From NCBI GenBank assembly GCA_965207025.1, contig OZ242258.1, positions 1,860,001-1,924,000 of the forward strand: a DNA stretch of 64,000 bases, read 5' to 3'. Made by a program: the position numbers and the translations under genes. The DNA comes from Bin87 sp034423595 (GTDB lineage Bacteria; Chloroflexota; Dehalococcoidia; Lucifugimonadales; UBA3495). Positions 27,956-37,443 of the stretch are shown here, one piece after another (position 1 is the stretch's first letter; every line of letters begins with the position of its first letter). Under the pieces are notes generated by a model. It was given only the letters and a program-made list of their open reading frames with translations. It was not told where the DNA came from and searched no databases.

Positions 27956-29572
27956 CTACCGGCTGACGAATGACCGTGCGGTCCGGATCCGCATACTCGC
28001 GGCCGTGCCTGCCAGCAGAGGGTCTTGGTCCGCTCGGTAACCTTTGCCTTCTGCGAACGGCGTCATGGCTGCTGAGCGTGTCCAATGACCGGTTTGCGCG
28101 ATCTCTTCGACGCAATGTTGATGGGGTGCTGGCCAGGATTGTTGGTGGCTGCATATACCGGTGGCCTGGTAGCGTATCCGCTCGAACAGAGTGGCGGTGA
28201 TGATCAGGAGGGCGGCGTCGCTGAGCAACGTGGTGGCGTCCTGCGTGGCGCGGAGGTCGGGGAAGAACTCATGGAGCTTGTTCTTCGAAGTGGCCGTGAC
28301 GTCGTGAGCAACGGTCCTCGCTTCGTGACTGGCAAACTCCGCGGCCGGAAGTTGTTCCGGCGTCACCCCGATGTTGTTGTACAGGTGCTTCGCTTTGAAC
28401 AGCCACAACTGTCGGCCGGGTTGTTGCGGGTCCATTCCGTTCGCCATGCAGTACGCGGCCGCCCCGATGGCTTCTTCCATCGCCGCGCTGTCGTAGCACC
28501 TGTTCTGGTCTGACCGGCAATCCTCTACGTGCTCGATCAACGCTTGGGTCTGGTCATGGTTCAGGTCATGGAGTTCTGCCGCCAAGGTCATGGCCTTGCG
28601 GTCGGCGACGGCCAAGGCGCTTTCAAGGTGCGGTCTCATTGTCTCGCACAACCCGATGGCGCTCTTGAGATGGTCATCCAGGTAAGGGAGTGTTGCTTCC
28701 TTGAGGACCTTGCGGTCTGTAGAGCAGTGGTGGCACGGGCAGTCTCGGATCGGATGGCTCTCCTCCCGGCCGATCTTCGAAGCTCTGTCGGCCAGGCCAC
28801 GTACCGCTTGGGCCAAGTCGGGGCTCGTGATCCCGGACTGGAAGAACTGCTCAGCAATCTCATCCGACGCTTGGCTGAGCGGCCACAGCCGGGCGATCAC
28901 AAGACCAGTCGGGGGCTCGTCAAGGGAGTAGGGGTCGCCTTCGACTTCCTCGCAGATCCGGCAAATTCTGCGCTCTCCTGCTGGCATCCTCGTCGCGAAA
29001 TCGTGCCCGGGGCAGGTGAAGTCCTGTAGCGTCTGAGCCACGGGTTTTTCGACGGGGTTCCAGTGCTCGGTGTACTCGATGCGCTGGGTTTCGCGCATCC
29101 TGCTAATGAGCGGGTCGTCGGTTTCGAAGTCTCCCATGCGCGCCAGTGCCCACTCACTCAGCATGGCGGTACTCTTGAATTGATGACGGTCGTCGGCGTT
29201 GTCCTGCTGGTCGCCGGCGTAAAGGTGGGACGGCTGGAAGCAGTAGGGACGGTCGCACAGGTGGTTCACCTGCTTGCCTTCCGGTATGGCCCCGCGAGTT
29301 TGCCGGTAGCTGACCCGATGGATTAGTTCGCTGCGTCCATCCACGATGAGCGTCCCGTATCCGTCCTGGTTCAGGCCGTAGGCCCACGCGATGCAGTGTC
29401 CGTACAGGTGGTAGGGCGAGTTGACGGGCGCGGGTAGCCCGTAACCGTCCTGCGGGCTGATGGTGTTGGGTTCCGACCGCGACGGCTTCGGTCGGGGGTT
29501 CCTGGCGGGCGGTGGCGCGCCGTAAAAGCGCCTCACGAGCGCGTCGCGTTCTTTGCGGTAATCACGTGCCAT
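27956..29572 (-). CDS. HNH-type endonuclease-like protein
   Basis: A 538-aa protein. Residues about 70-130 form an HNH_3-like module: LIHRVSYRQTRGAIPEGKQV, then NHLCDRPYCFQPSHLYAGDQ with the histidines and cysteines expected of a zinc-stabilised HNH fold, and a following N-x-D. A cysteine/histidine cluster CPCHHC occurs later. The remaining roughly 350 residues are mostly helical and unrecognised. Such HNH proteins usually nick or cut DNA and are frequent on plasmids and phages. The ATG at 29570-29572 gives MARDYRKERDALVRRF; a second ATG lies 12 bp upstream. It belongs to the series of long minus-strand genes typical of the element. Confidence 0.78.
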   Translation of the reverse strand: MARDYRKERDALVRRFYGAPPPARNPRPKPSRSEPNTISPQDGYGLPAPVNSPYHLYGHCIAWAYGLNQDGYGTLIVDGRSELIHRVSYRQTRGAIPEGKQVNHLCDRPYCFQPSHLYAGDQQDNADDRHQFKSTAMLSEWALARMGDFETDDPLISRMRETQRIEYTEHWNPVEKPVAQTLQDFTCPGHDFATRMPAGERRICRICEEVEGDPYSLDEPPTGLVIARLWPLSQASDEIAEQFFQSGITSPDLAQAVRGLADRASKIGREESHPIRDCPCHHCSTDRKVLKEATLPYLDDHLKSAIGLCETMRPHLESALAVADRKAMTLAAELHDLNHDQTQALIEHVEDCRSDQNRCYDSAAMEEAIGAAAYCMANGMDPQQPGRQLWLFKAKHLYNNIGVTPEQLPAAEFASHEARTVAHDVTATSKNKLHEFFPDLRATQDATTLLSDAALLIITATLFERIRYQATGICSHQQSWPAPHQHCVEEIAQTGHWTRSAAMTPFAEGKGYRADQDPLLAGTAASMRIRTARSFVSR

Positions 29573-29985
29573 GGTTAGGCCCAATCCTATTTGGCGATGC
29601 TGCTGTCCAGATTGTTCGGTTGCTTCCCGGGCGATTTGCGGCGACCCCGCGGGTCGAAGTGGTGATGTCGCTGGGAGTGAGACAGCCTACCACCTGTCCG
29701 AATGCGCGTTCCAGAGTCGCGCACATGGACGGAGCCATATTGCTGCACAACGGTCCCCTGGCCTCCGTTGCGACGATTTGGGAACCCAAGTTTTCGTCGC
29801 CTTGGCGGAACGCGAGTACGCGTAGGACGTGACCGGCTCTGGACGGCCACGGGACAGCGGAGTATCTTGCGGCCTGGTACCCTGACCTGTGCTGAGGTTT
29901 CAACAACTGGAACCCCACCACAGGGTCGCGGCAACCAACCACGAACCAACTGCGGCACTAGCGCCGCCGCCCACGAGGTCGAATC
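29573..29985. other. Divergent intergenic region
   Basis: About 410 bp between the leftward HNH gene and the rightward amidase; no gene recognised. It must contain the promoters of both, but no clear hexamers were identified. Confidence 0.4.
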
Positions 29986-31341
29986 ATGCCCGAACCGCAC
30001 GAGCTTTCAGTGGCGGAAGCCGCCGCGCAGATTCGAGAAGGAACACTGTCGCCGGTGGTGCTGGCGGAGTCGCTGCTGGCGCGCATCGACGCGCTGGACG
30101 GCGACCTGCAGGCCTGGGTCACCATTGACCGTGATGCGGTGCTGTCGGCGGCCCGAGAACGCGAAGCGGAGGTTCAACGGGGTGATCCACTGGGCCTGAT
30201 CCACGGCGTGCCGGTGGGCCTGAAGGACATCTTCTACACCGAGGGCATGCTCACCGCCTGCGGGTCGAAAGTGAACGCCGACTTTGTGCCGGAGTTCGAC
30301 GCCACATCGGTGGCCAATATCAAGGCGGCTGGTGGCATCATCCTGGGCAAGACGGTCACCACCGAATTCGCTTCGGGCGACCCTTCGCCGACGCGCAATC
30401 CGTGGAACCTGGAGCACACCCCCGGCGGGTCCAGCAGTGGGTCGTGTGCGGCGGTGGCGGCGCGGATGGTTCCGGCGGCGCTGGGCTCGCAGACCGCCGG
30501 TTCGACATGCCGGCCAGCGGGCTACAACGGCATCGTCGGCATGAAGGCCACCTACGGGCGCATCTCCCGGTACGGCGTGGCCCCGCTGAGCTGGTCGCTG
30601 GACCACGTGGGCATCCTGACCCGAACGGTGGCCGACGCTGCGCTGATGCTGACCGTGCTGAGCGGAGCGGACGACAATGATCCCGGCAGCCTGCGCGAAC
30701 CGGTACCTGATTTCAGCGCGCAGATGGCCCAGCATGACCGGCCACCGCGCATCGGGCTGGTGCGGGAGTACTACCAGGATTACGCCACGGCGGAGATGTG
30801 GGCGCACACCGAGGCCGTGGCCAACCAACTGGCGGAGGCCGGGGCGGAAGTCGAGGAGATTCCGTTGCCCGACAGCTTCGCCGCGGCGCAGAGCCTCCGG
30901 AGCATCGTGTCGAGCGTCGAGTGCGCGGCAGTCCACGAGGTCAATCACCGCGCCCGCGCCGCCGACTACGGCCCACGGATACGCGCCAGCATGGAGATGG
31001 GCATGATCATGCCGACTTCGGCGTACCTGAAGGCCCAGCGGCTGCGGCGGCAGTTCCGCGCCGACTTCAGCGAGATGGTCAACAAGGTGGACGTGGTGAT
31101 GACGCCGGCGATGCCGGAGCCGGCTCCTCGGGGCCTGAGCACCACCGGAGATGCGGCGTTCCAGGTGCCATGGTCGGCCGCTGGGTTGCCCACGGTGGTG
31201 GTCTCGACGGGCCTGAGCGAGTTGGGGATGCCCATGGCGGTGCAGTTCGGCGGCCCGTGGACCCAGGAAGGCAGGGTCCTGGGCGCGGCGCAGTGGTGCG
31301 AGCGGATCGCTGGACTGGACCAGGCGCCGCCCAATTCTTGA
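29986..31341 (+). CDS. Amidase-signature hydrolase
   Basis: A 451-aa member of the amidase-signature family (GatA-like fold), which hydrolyses amides to acids and ammonia. The Ser-cisSer-Lys triad is visible: Lys80 in GVPVGLKDIF, the glycine/serine loop HTPGGSSSGS (about 145-153), and nucleophile Ser173 in GSQTAGSTCRPAG. The length is typical. No gatC or gatB neighbour exists, so this is a metabolic amidase rather than the glutamyl-tRNA amidotransferase subunit; the substrate is not predictable. The ATG at 29986 matches the family start (ELSVAEAAAQI). Confidence 0.93.
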   Translation: MPEPHELSVAEAAAQIREGTLSPVVLAESLLARIDALDGDLQAWVTIDRDAVLSAAREREAEVQRGDPLGLIHGVPVGLKDIFYTEGMLTACGSKVNADFVPEFDATSVANIKAAGGIILGKTVTTEFASGDPSPTRNPWNLEHTPGGSSSGSCAAVAARMVPAALGSQTAGSTCRPAGYNGIVGMKATYGRISRYGVAPLSWSLDHVGILTRTVADAALMLTVLSGADDNDPGSLREPVPDFSAQMAQHDRPPRIGLVREYYQDYATAEMWAHTEAVANQLAEAGAEVEEIPLPDSFAAAQSLRSIVSSVECAAVHEVNHRARAADYGPRIRASMEMGMIMPTSAYLKAQRLRRQFRADFSEMVNKVDVVMTPAMPEPAPRGLSTTGDAAFQVPWSAAGLPTVVVSTGLSELGMPMAVQFGGPWTQEGRVLGAAQWCERIAGLDQAPPNS

Positions 31342-31475
31342 AGTATTTCGTCGATTGGCAGGACACATGAGTACACCGATATTCAGAATCGGACGAAATC
31401 GGATACTCCGAGTTTGCAGGTGTCCCGACTCCACGGCTAAATCAACTTGACGTTTCGCCGACCACCGTTTTGACG

Positions 31476-32096
31476 ATGAACTACTTGGTAACGTACCGTC
31501 CCCTCGTACGTAATGGTCGTGGCAAAATTGCGATCGCGCGATATGGTCTTGCTCCCTACGTGGACGATTCGTGCCGACGGGAGCCAGACTTTGAAGCCGT
31601 GTTTCCATCGATTACCGGTATATGTCGGGGCGCCAAATTCGCCCCCCGCCTGTCGGTGTCGGATACTGTGGTGTACCTGACCGTCAAGGGCAAATACTCT
31701 GGCTATCGTGTTGGTCATTGGCGTCTAACGGCGGTCCTGCAGGTGGTGAACAGGTTCGAGTCCCACGGGGATGCGGGTGCCTGGTATAGGGAGCGGGGGT
31801 TGGAGGTGCCCCGCAACTGCATGGTGCCGGGGAATCCACCCCTTCCGATGGACCAAACCGCGAACCCCCACAATTACTCGAATGTCAGGATTTGGGACGC
31901 GGTGTACCGGAAGCGGGTCAGCAAACACGGCGTATTCCTCGCGTGTGAATCTCTATTCCGGGAGTTGCACGACCCACCGGTAGTCACCAGCGAGATGCTG
32001 ATGGAGTGGTTCGGTCGCATCCCGGGCACCCAGACCCCGCCACTCATCAGCGATCACGAATACCGGTGCTTGGCCGCGCTAGCGGGAATCGAGTAG
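31476..32096 (+). CDS. Conserved hypothetical protein with possible PUA-like fold
   Basis: A 206-aa protein that starts MNYLVTYRPLVRNGRGKIAI. It contains ARYGLAPYVDDSCRREPDFE, FPSITGICRGAKFAPRLSVS and DTVVYLTVKGKY, a pattern I recall from uncharacterised bacterial proteins. The strand order and the D-x-V-V-Y-L-T block resemble PUA/ASCH-like modified-base readers, but this is only a visual impression. It lies upstream of the SbcD/SbcC-like pair in the same direction with a 375-bp gap, so it may be functionally associated. Confidence 0.6.
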   Translation: MNYLVTYRPLVRNGRGKIAIARYGLAPYVDDSCRREPDFEAVFPSITGICRGAKFAPRLSVSDTVVYLTVKGKYSGYRVGHWRLTAVLQVVNRFESHGDAGAWYRERGLEVPRNCMVPGNPPLPMDQTANPHNYSNVRIWDAVYRKRVSKHGVFLACESLFRELHDPPVVTSEMLMEWFGRIPGTQTPPLISDHEYRCLAALAGIE

Positions 32097-32470
32097 TACT
32101 TGCCATCTGACCCTGTTGGTCTGGGTGGCAGTAGTGTCGTGGCTGATTGGCTTCGCTGGATGAGCGACTAACTCTGCGGCCTGCGGTTCCGATGTTCTTG
32201 GCCCGGTCGGCGGTGACCAGTCGCCACCGACGGAAGCCAGCAGTTTTCAGTCCACTAAACTGGACGAAATCAACGCCCTTCACATCGTGGTTCTGGCTGG
32301 AACCGTAAAGCGAAGCGCCACCGGAATCGCACGCAGCGGCTTGGAGAGTTAGCCTCCTGTGGAGGGATGGACCGCTTCCCGATTGGGTGACGAAAATGTC
32401 TTGCATTGGCGGTGCAGACCCCATAGAATGCGCGCCGGTCACGATGTACTTTGGGGAAACTGTCTGGTCA
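32097..32470. other. Intergenic region upstream of the nuclease pair
   Basis: About 375 bp, no gene recognised. It probably contains the promoter for the metallophosphoesterase/ATPase operon. Confidence 0.4.
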
Positions 32471-33610
32471 ATGGCATTCCGCTTCATTCATTCCGCCGAC
32501 TGGCAGATCGGCAAAGTTTTCCGCTTCGTTGATGGTGCGGAGATGGGTGGCCTCCAGTTGGCGCGACTGGAGGCGATCACGTGCATCGGCAAACTCGCCG
32601 ACGAGCATGACGTGAGCCATATATTGGTTGCGGGCGACGTTTACGACCACGCGGCTCCCTCTCCCCACACGCGGAATCAGGTCGTCGAGCGAATGCGCGC
32701 TTTCGCCTCGGTGCAGTGGCATCTGTTGCCGGGAAACCATGATCCGTACCAATCCAATGGGCTGTGGGACCAGCTCAGAAGGCGTGGCCTGCCTGACAAC
32801 ATCCACCTGCATACCGTATCTGCTGCCAGCGTCATCGAGCAGGGCACCGCCGTGCTGCTTCCGGCTCCACTCCAACATCGTCGGACCCTCAATGACCCGA
32901 CCGCCTGGATGGACGACCATGCCAGCGACCCCCACTTGGTCCGCATCGGCCTGGCTCATGGCGCCGTCCACGGCTTCGATACGGATGAGGAACAGCGGTC
33001 CAACCGCATCGACCCCGCGCGGCCGGAGCTGGCTCGACTCGCCTATCTGGCGCTGGGCGATTGGCACGGAGAGCTTCAGGTAAACGAGCGCTGCTGGTAC
33101 AGCGGCACGCCGGAGACGGACTCGTTTCAGACCCGGGGAACGGGCACGGCCCTGCTGGTGGAAATCGACGGCCCGCATGAGTTGCCGCAGGTCACTCCGC
33201 TCTCGACAGGTCAGTACCATTGGGTATCGCTCGATGAGCGCGTGGAGAGACCGGAAGACGTTAATCTACTCGAACACAAACTGCGGAACCTGAACGGCGA
33301 CCTCAATCACACTCTGGTCGATCTGAAACTCTCGGGAGCCCTCTCACTGGCTGACTTGCAGCACTTCGAGGAACTGATCGTCGAGGGCGCGGCCGCAGCG
33401 CTCTTTCATCTTCGGATTGACCGCGGGCAGCTGTTTCCGGAACCCACCGACGACGACCTTGACAGCATTGACCCAGGGGGAATTGTGCGCGCCGCTGCTG
33501 AGAGGCTCCGCGGGATGGTCGAGGCAGGGGGGAGTGATGCCGAACTCGCTCGCGCCGCTCTGCATCGGCTCTACATCGAACACAAGAAGCTCGAATTGGG
33601 GCAACGATGA
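32471..33610 (+). CDS. SbcD/Mre11-like DNA exonuclease (YhaO-like metallophosphoesterase)
   Basis: A 379-aa calcineurin-like phosphoesterase. Metal-binding motifs appear in order: FIHSADWQIG near the N-terminus, LVAGDVYD, LLPGNHDPY, then GLAHGAVHG and ALGDWH. This is the arrangement of Mre11/SbcD nucleases. The first motif has W-Q in place of the usual D-x-H neighbours (ADWQ), as in YhaO-type members. The ATG at 32471 is placed 5 residues before the first motif, as in homologues. It overlaps the next gene by 4 bp, so both proteins are made together and should form an Mre11-Rad50-like complex that processes DNA ends. Confidence 0.9.
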   Translation: MAFRFIHSADWQIGKVFRFVDGAEMGGLQLARLEAITCIGKLADEHDVSHILVAGDVYDHAAPSPHTRNQVVERMRAFASVQWHLLPGNHDPYQSNGLWDQLRRRGLPDNIHLHTVSAASVIEQGTAVLLPAPLQHRRTLNDPTAWMDDHASDPHLVRIGLAHGAVHGFDTDEEQRSNRIDPARPELARLAYLALGDWHGELQVNERCWYSGTPETDSFQTRGTGTALLVEIDGPHELPQVTPLSTGQYHWVSLDERVERPEDVNLLEHKLRNLNGDLNHTLVDLKLSGALSLADLQHFEELIVEGAAAALFHLRIDRGQLFPEPTDDDLDSIDPGGIVRAAAERLRGMVEAGGSDAELARAALHRLYIEHKKLELGQR

Positions 33611-36294
33611 AGCTGCGCAAGCTTTCAGTCAACCAGCTCAAGCGCTTCACCGTCCCGACACAGTTGGGCGAGCTCGGCGACGGCCTCAATCTGGTCGTTG
33701 GGCCGAACGAGCTCGGCAAATCGACTATGTTGGATGCGCTTCGGGCGGTGCTGTTCGAGCGCCACGGCTCCAGGGCTCAGCCAATCGTAGCACTGCAAAA
33801 CGACCGAAGCGGAGCGGCGCCCGTCGTTGAGCTGGTCTTTGAAGTCGAGGGCGCCGAGTATACGCTGACCAAGCGCTTCGTCAAGAGCGCCTTTGCACGG
33901 CTGCAGTGTCCTGATGGAACAGTGCTTGAATCGGACGCTGCCGAAAATGAGTTGCGCAACCTTCTGGGTTTCGCCGAGGCAGGCAATCGGGGCGCGACTT
34001 CGGAAACGCTGGGCATGTGGGGCGTCCTGTGGGTTCTGCAGGGACAGTCATTCGGCAGGCCGAACCTGCCGGCTTCAGCACTGGCAAGTCTCAGCGCGGG
34101 GCTGGAGTCCGAGGTGGGGACCGTCTTGGGAGGCCGCCGCGGCAGAGAGCTGCCGCAGGTCATACAACAGCAGCAGGCCGAACTGGTAACGGAGGTACGG
34201 CGTCAGCCGCGCGGCGAATACAAGGACGCGCTTGACAACGTCAGCGCGCTCGAGCAACGTCTCAGCGATGAACGGCAGCAGAAGTTGGAGATGTCCGAGA
34301 CCCTCGAGCAGCTGGCCGCGACGACAGAGCGGCTTGCACGGCTGGAGCACGGCAGCCAGGACCGCATCGATCAGAAGGAACTTGCGGAGGCTCGGGAGCA
34401 GCTTGACGAGGTAATGCGTCACGACCTGCAACTCGAAGCCGCCCACAGCGAGCTCCAGAACCGGCAGAGGCAGTTGGAGCAAGCGGAACGAGCCCAAACC
34501 GAGCGCGCATCCCGGAGAGCAGAGCTCAAGACGGATCAGGAAAAGCTGAAGCAGGACACCGAGCGGTTGAGGGAACGCCAACAACGTCACCAAGAATCGT
34601 CGGCCGCACTTGACGAATTCCGGCAGGCTGCGACGGACGCAGAAGCGGCCGTTCAAGCAGCGACAAAGTCAGAGGCCAGATGGCGGCGTACCCTGGATCG
34701 CATCACTCGCTCCGCGGAGTTGAACGACCTGCTCCGCCAGCACAGCGCTGTCGAGGGTGCGCAGGAGCGACTCACAGACGCACGGCGGCAGGCCGAGCGG
34801 ATCAAGGTCACGGACGAATCGTTGCAACGGATTCGCCAGGCCACGGACGCGGCCGAACAGGCCAATGCGCGGCTCAGCGTGGCGGCAACGCGCGTCACCT
34901 TTGACATCCCGAGCGACCGTCTTGCCGGCATTGAGGCCAACGGCGTTCCGTTGGCGGATCCGCCGACGAGTATCGAGGCAGTGGAGCCGGTCAGCATCAC
35001 CATCCCCGAGCGGGGGAGGATTCTCATCGAGCCGGCCGTCGCCGACCGTGACCAGCTCTTGCGCGCGGAACGGGAAGCCAAGGCAGAGCTGGACGCCGCC
35101 CTCGGCGAAGTCGAGGCGCACACACTCGCCGAAGCGCAGATCCTGCGCGACCAGCGGCGTGATCTCGAAGTCATCGCCGACGCGGCCCAACAGGAACTGG
35201 AACGAATCGCGCCGGACGACGGCGCAGCGACACTACAACCGCGAATCGACGAGCTGCGCCGAACACTCGAAAGCCTGCCGGCGGACGAGGATACGCCGGA
35301 AAAGGAGCAGGCCGAGGCCTCCCTGGAATCTGCTCATGCTGAACTTCAGAAGGCAAGGGACGAGGAGCGGGTTGCTCGCGAGGCCGTGGATGAGAGGGCG
35401 CGATCCGTCACCGACCTCGAGGTGGAAGTGCGCACACTTCAAAACGCCGTGGATAGTCAGACCGAGGTGGTTGAAAGGCGAGAGGAACAGCTCCAGAGCG
35501 ACGCCGAAGGCGCACCCGATCAGGAACTCGCAAATGCGTGCGAAACAGCAGCGCAGGCCGTGACGGAGCAGAAACAAACCGTCTCATCGCTGGAGGCGGA
35601 ACGACCGGCCAGCGTCAGGACGCAGCTGGAAGCCCGCATCAAACGACTCCAGGCGGCGATTGAACAACGCGAAAGCGACCGCGTTGACCTACGAATCGAG
35701 AGCGTCCGCTTGAGTGAGCGCATCGAGGTTCACGATAGCGCCGGCATCGACGAAGCCATCGGACACACGCAGCATGAACTTGAACAGGCGACACTGCGAC
35801 GCGACCGTTTTGTACGCGAAGTCGAGGTCCTTGACCTACTGGCCGAGACGCTTCGCACCGCTGAGAGTGATGCCAAAGAACGCTACGTCGCCCCAGTCGT
35901 CAATCGCATCCATCCGTACCTTCAAATGCTCTTCCCTGACGCTGAAATCAGCATCGGCGAGGACATGTACATCACGGGCATGTCCCGCCACGCGGGATAC
36001 GAGGAAAGTTTCGATCACCTGAGCATGGGTACTCAGGAGCAGATCGCCGTCCTAGTGCGCCTGGCCTTCGCCGAAATGTTGATTGACCGAGGCGCGCCCG
36101 CAGCCGTGGTCTTGGACGATGCGCTGGTGTTTTCCGACGACCAGCGGATGCGGCTGATGTTCGACATCCTCTCGCACGCCGCGCAGCGCGTGCAGATCCT
36201 GGTTTTTACCTGTCGCGAGCAACTCTTCGAGGGTCTTGGTGCACACCAATTGCAGCTCGCCGAGGTCGATCCCCAGTCGCTCCGCTCGGCCTAA
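33607..36294 (+). CDS. SbcC/Rad50-like AAA ATPase with coiled coils (YhaN-like)
   Basis: An 895-aa SMC-like ATPase. Walker A is GPNELGKST (about 32-40), the ABC signature LSMGTQEQ is near 805-812, and Walker B VVLDDALVFS near 833-842. Long charged coiled coils run from about 190 to 390 and from about 480 to 740, separated by a beta-rich segment (about 430-480, VTFDIPSDRLAG to RILIEPAV). No CxxC zinc hook is seen, which differs from classical Rad50/SbcC and agrees with the YhaN type. The start ATG lies inside the end of the nuclease gene (ATGA overlap). With the phosphoesterase it probably acts in DNA end processing or in defence. Confidence 0.9.
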   Translation: MKLRKLSVNQLKRFTVPTQLGELGDGLNLVVGPNELGKSTMLDALRAVLFERHGSRAQPIVALQNDRSGAAPVVELVFEVEGAEYTLTKRFVKSAFARLQCPDGTVLESDAAENELRNLLGFAEAGNRGATSETLGMWGVLWVLQGQSFGRPNLPASALASLSAGLESEVGTVLGGRRGRELPQVIQQQQAELVTEVRRQPRGEYKDALDNVSALEQRLSDERQQKLEMSETLEQLAATTERLARLEHGSQDRIDQKELAEAREQLDEVMRHDLQLEAAHSELQNRQRQLEQAERAQTERASRRAELKTDQEKLKQDTERLRERQQRHQESSAALDEFRQAATDAEAAVQAATKSEARWRRTLDRITRSAELNDLLRQHSAVEGAQERLTDARRQAERIKVTDESLQRIRQATDAAEQANARLSVAATRVTFDIPSDRLAGIEANGVPLADPPTSIEAVEPVSITIPERGRILIEPAVADRDQLLRAEREAKAELDAALGEVEAHTLAEAQILRDQRRDLEVIADAAQQELERIAPDDGAATLQPRIDELRRTLESLPADEDTPEKEQAEASLESAHAELQKARDEERVAREAVDERARSVTDLEVEVRTLQNAVDSQTEVVERREEQLQSDAEGAPDQELANACETAAQAVTEQKQTVSSLEAERPASVRTQLEARIKRLQAAIEQRESDRVDLRIESVRLSERIEVHDSAGIDEAIGHTQHELEQATLRRDRFVREVEVLDLLAETLRTAESDAKERYVAPVVNRIHPYLQMLFPDAEISIGEDMYITGMSRHAGYEESFDHLSMGTQEQIAVLVRLAFAEMLIDRGAPAAVVLDDALVFSDDQRMRLMFDILSHAAQRVQILVFTCREQLFEGLGAHQLQLAEVDPQSLRSA

Positions 36295-36299
36295 TCCTG

Positions 36300-36480
36300 T
36301 GGAAGGGCGGGCCAGCTGCGGACACTGGTCAAACCGCGGCTGAAGGTGGGGTTACGGAGCCGGTTGTGGATCACGCACAGGAGGGCGACCGTCATGGAGA
36401 AGGATGTGACCAGCACTCCGGGGTTGACGGCGCCGCCCAAGCCCAAGTTGATGTCGATGCCGGCAACGGTGACTTCTTTC
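36300..36480 (-). pseudogene. Partial copy of the small membrane-protein gene at 38937
   Basis: The minus strand encodes EVTVAGIDINLGLGGAVNPG, then TVALLCVIHNRLRNPTFSRG. This matches the middle of the intact 125-aa membrane protein (GVTVAGFNIDLGLGAAVNPG and TAALLCVIHNRLSDRTFGRT). The first transmembrane segment and the C-terminal one are missing, and the 5' side runs into the retropepsin-like gene. It is a truncated duplicate. Confidence 0.75.
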
Positions 36481-36895
36481 AAAAGGCGTCCGGCCTCGTT
36501 ACAGCTGCAGAGGGAAGCCGTTCGATAGAGATGATCTCGTCCTGCCAGTTGATGGTCAACTCGCAATGGTTGAGGATGTCCCGACCGACTATGGCGATCC
36601 AGTAATGCTCATTCCTGGTGAGGGCCAAAGATCGAACTGGGTTTGGGACGGTGAGCCCGAGTCCTGGGACAGTGAAATCAACGTCGAAGGTGGGCCGTCG
36701 CTCTGAGCCTACCGCTCCAATGGCTCTGGCCATTCCGTTAGGTAGCAGCCCCAGATCGCGCAGCAGGTCTTCGTCGATGTATGAGTGCCTGGCCCCCGTG
36801 TCCAGCAGCGCGATGTGCGAAATGTTCGCAATCTGAACCGGAACGTGGGGGCCGTTAACGAGTAAGCCTCGATCAGGCAGGCTTTCGTAGCGCAT
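36479..36895 (-). CDS. Retropepsin-like aspartic protease
   Basis: A 138-aa single-domain aspartic protease of the retroviral (clan AA) type. The catalytic strand is ISHIALLDTGARHSYID, with Asp-Thr-Gly, and the second conserved block is WIAIVGRDILNHC, the equivalent of ILGRD/LL in homologues. Such enzymes act as homodimers. It lies 11 bp after a small acidic protein gene in the same direction. This two-gene pairing recurs in many bacteria, with unknown substrate and role. No signal peptide is visible, so it should be cytoplasmic. Confidence 0.85.
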   Translation of the reverse strand: MRYESLPDRGLLVNGPHVPVQIANISHIALLDTGARHSYIDEDLLRDLGLLPNGMARAIGAVGSERRPTFDVDFTVPGLGLTVPNPVRSLALTRNEHYWIAIVGRDILNHCELTINWQDEIISIERLPSAAVTRPDAF

Positions 36896-36906
36896 GGTTC
36901 AATGCG

Positions 36907-37158
36907 CTATTCACCGTAGGAAAGGATGATAGGCGGGGTCGCGTTGAGTTTCTGGAAAAGACAGTGGGCCAAGTTCAGGTTCTGATCCCGGGCTCCCTCA
37001 CGCGCTGAATCGTAGGTCTCGTAGTGACCAATGAATTCTTCGTCGTGGAAGACGACCCACCTGTTGGGATGCAGGGACTCCAATTGGTCCCGCATCGTGT
37101 TGAACGCAATGTGGTTTTTGAGACCTTCGTTTACTGTGGGTTGCATTGTGGTAACCAT
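36907..37158 (-). CDS. Small protein partnered with the retropepsin (DUF5678-like)
   Basis: An 83-aa protein with MRDQLESLHPNRWVVFHDEE followed by FIGHYETYDSAREGAR. The segment P-x-x-W-V-V/A with a short beta strand and a following helix is the form of DUF5678-like proteins that often precede a retropepsin gene. GGGGAGGT lies just upstream of the ATG at 37158. It may be a substrate, inhibitor or chaperone of the adjacent protease; that is inference from pairing. Confidence 0.75.
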   Translation of the reverse strand: MVTTMQPTVNEGLKNHIAFNTMRDQLESLHPNRWVVFHDEEFIGHYETYDSAREGARDQNLNLAHCLFQKLNATPPIILSYGE

Positions 37159-37443
37159 AATTACCTCCCCTGCACATCTGGAACCGTAACACTAACTGAC
37201 GCAGCGTCAGACTAGCTGTTCACCCATGAAGTGCGCACCTCATTCTGTCAAAATTTCGTTGTCCGTGTCAAACTGGCCCATCCAACGGTTGGTTGGTGAC
37301 CTTGGGTGGTACACCGTCAACAGTTACGCCCTGCGCGGGTCACTGCCATTGCTTTGTCAAACGCCGCCGGAGTGTCGCAGTTTCCGCCCTGCGGCTGCCG
37401 TGAGGCTGCTTGGCGAGCCGCGATTTTCCGGCTGTAGGCTCGG

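Noticed and set aside
29986..31341. gatA of the glutamyl-tRNA amidotransferase
   Set aside because: Neither gatC nor gatB is nearby and the nucleophile region (GSQTAGSTCRPA) deviates from the GatA form, so a general amidase is the safer call.
31750..31771. T-arm-like sequence GGTTCGAGTCCCAC, suggesting a tRNA
   Set aside because: It lies inside a good coding frame, the stem partner and the acceptor and anticodon arms are absent, and no CCA end follows.
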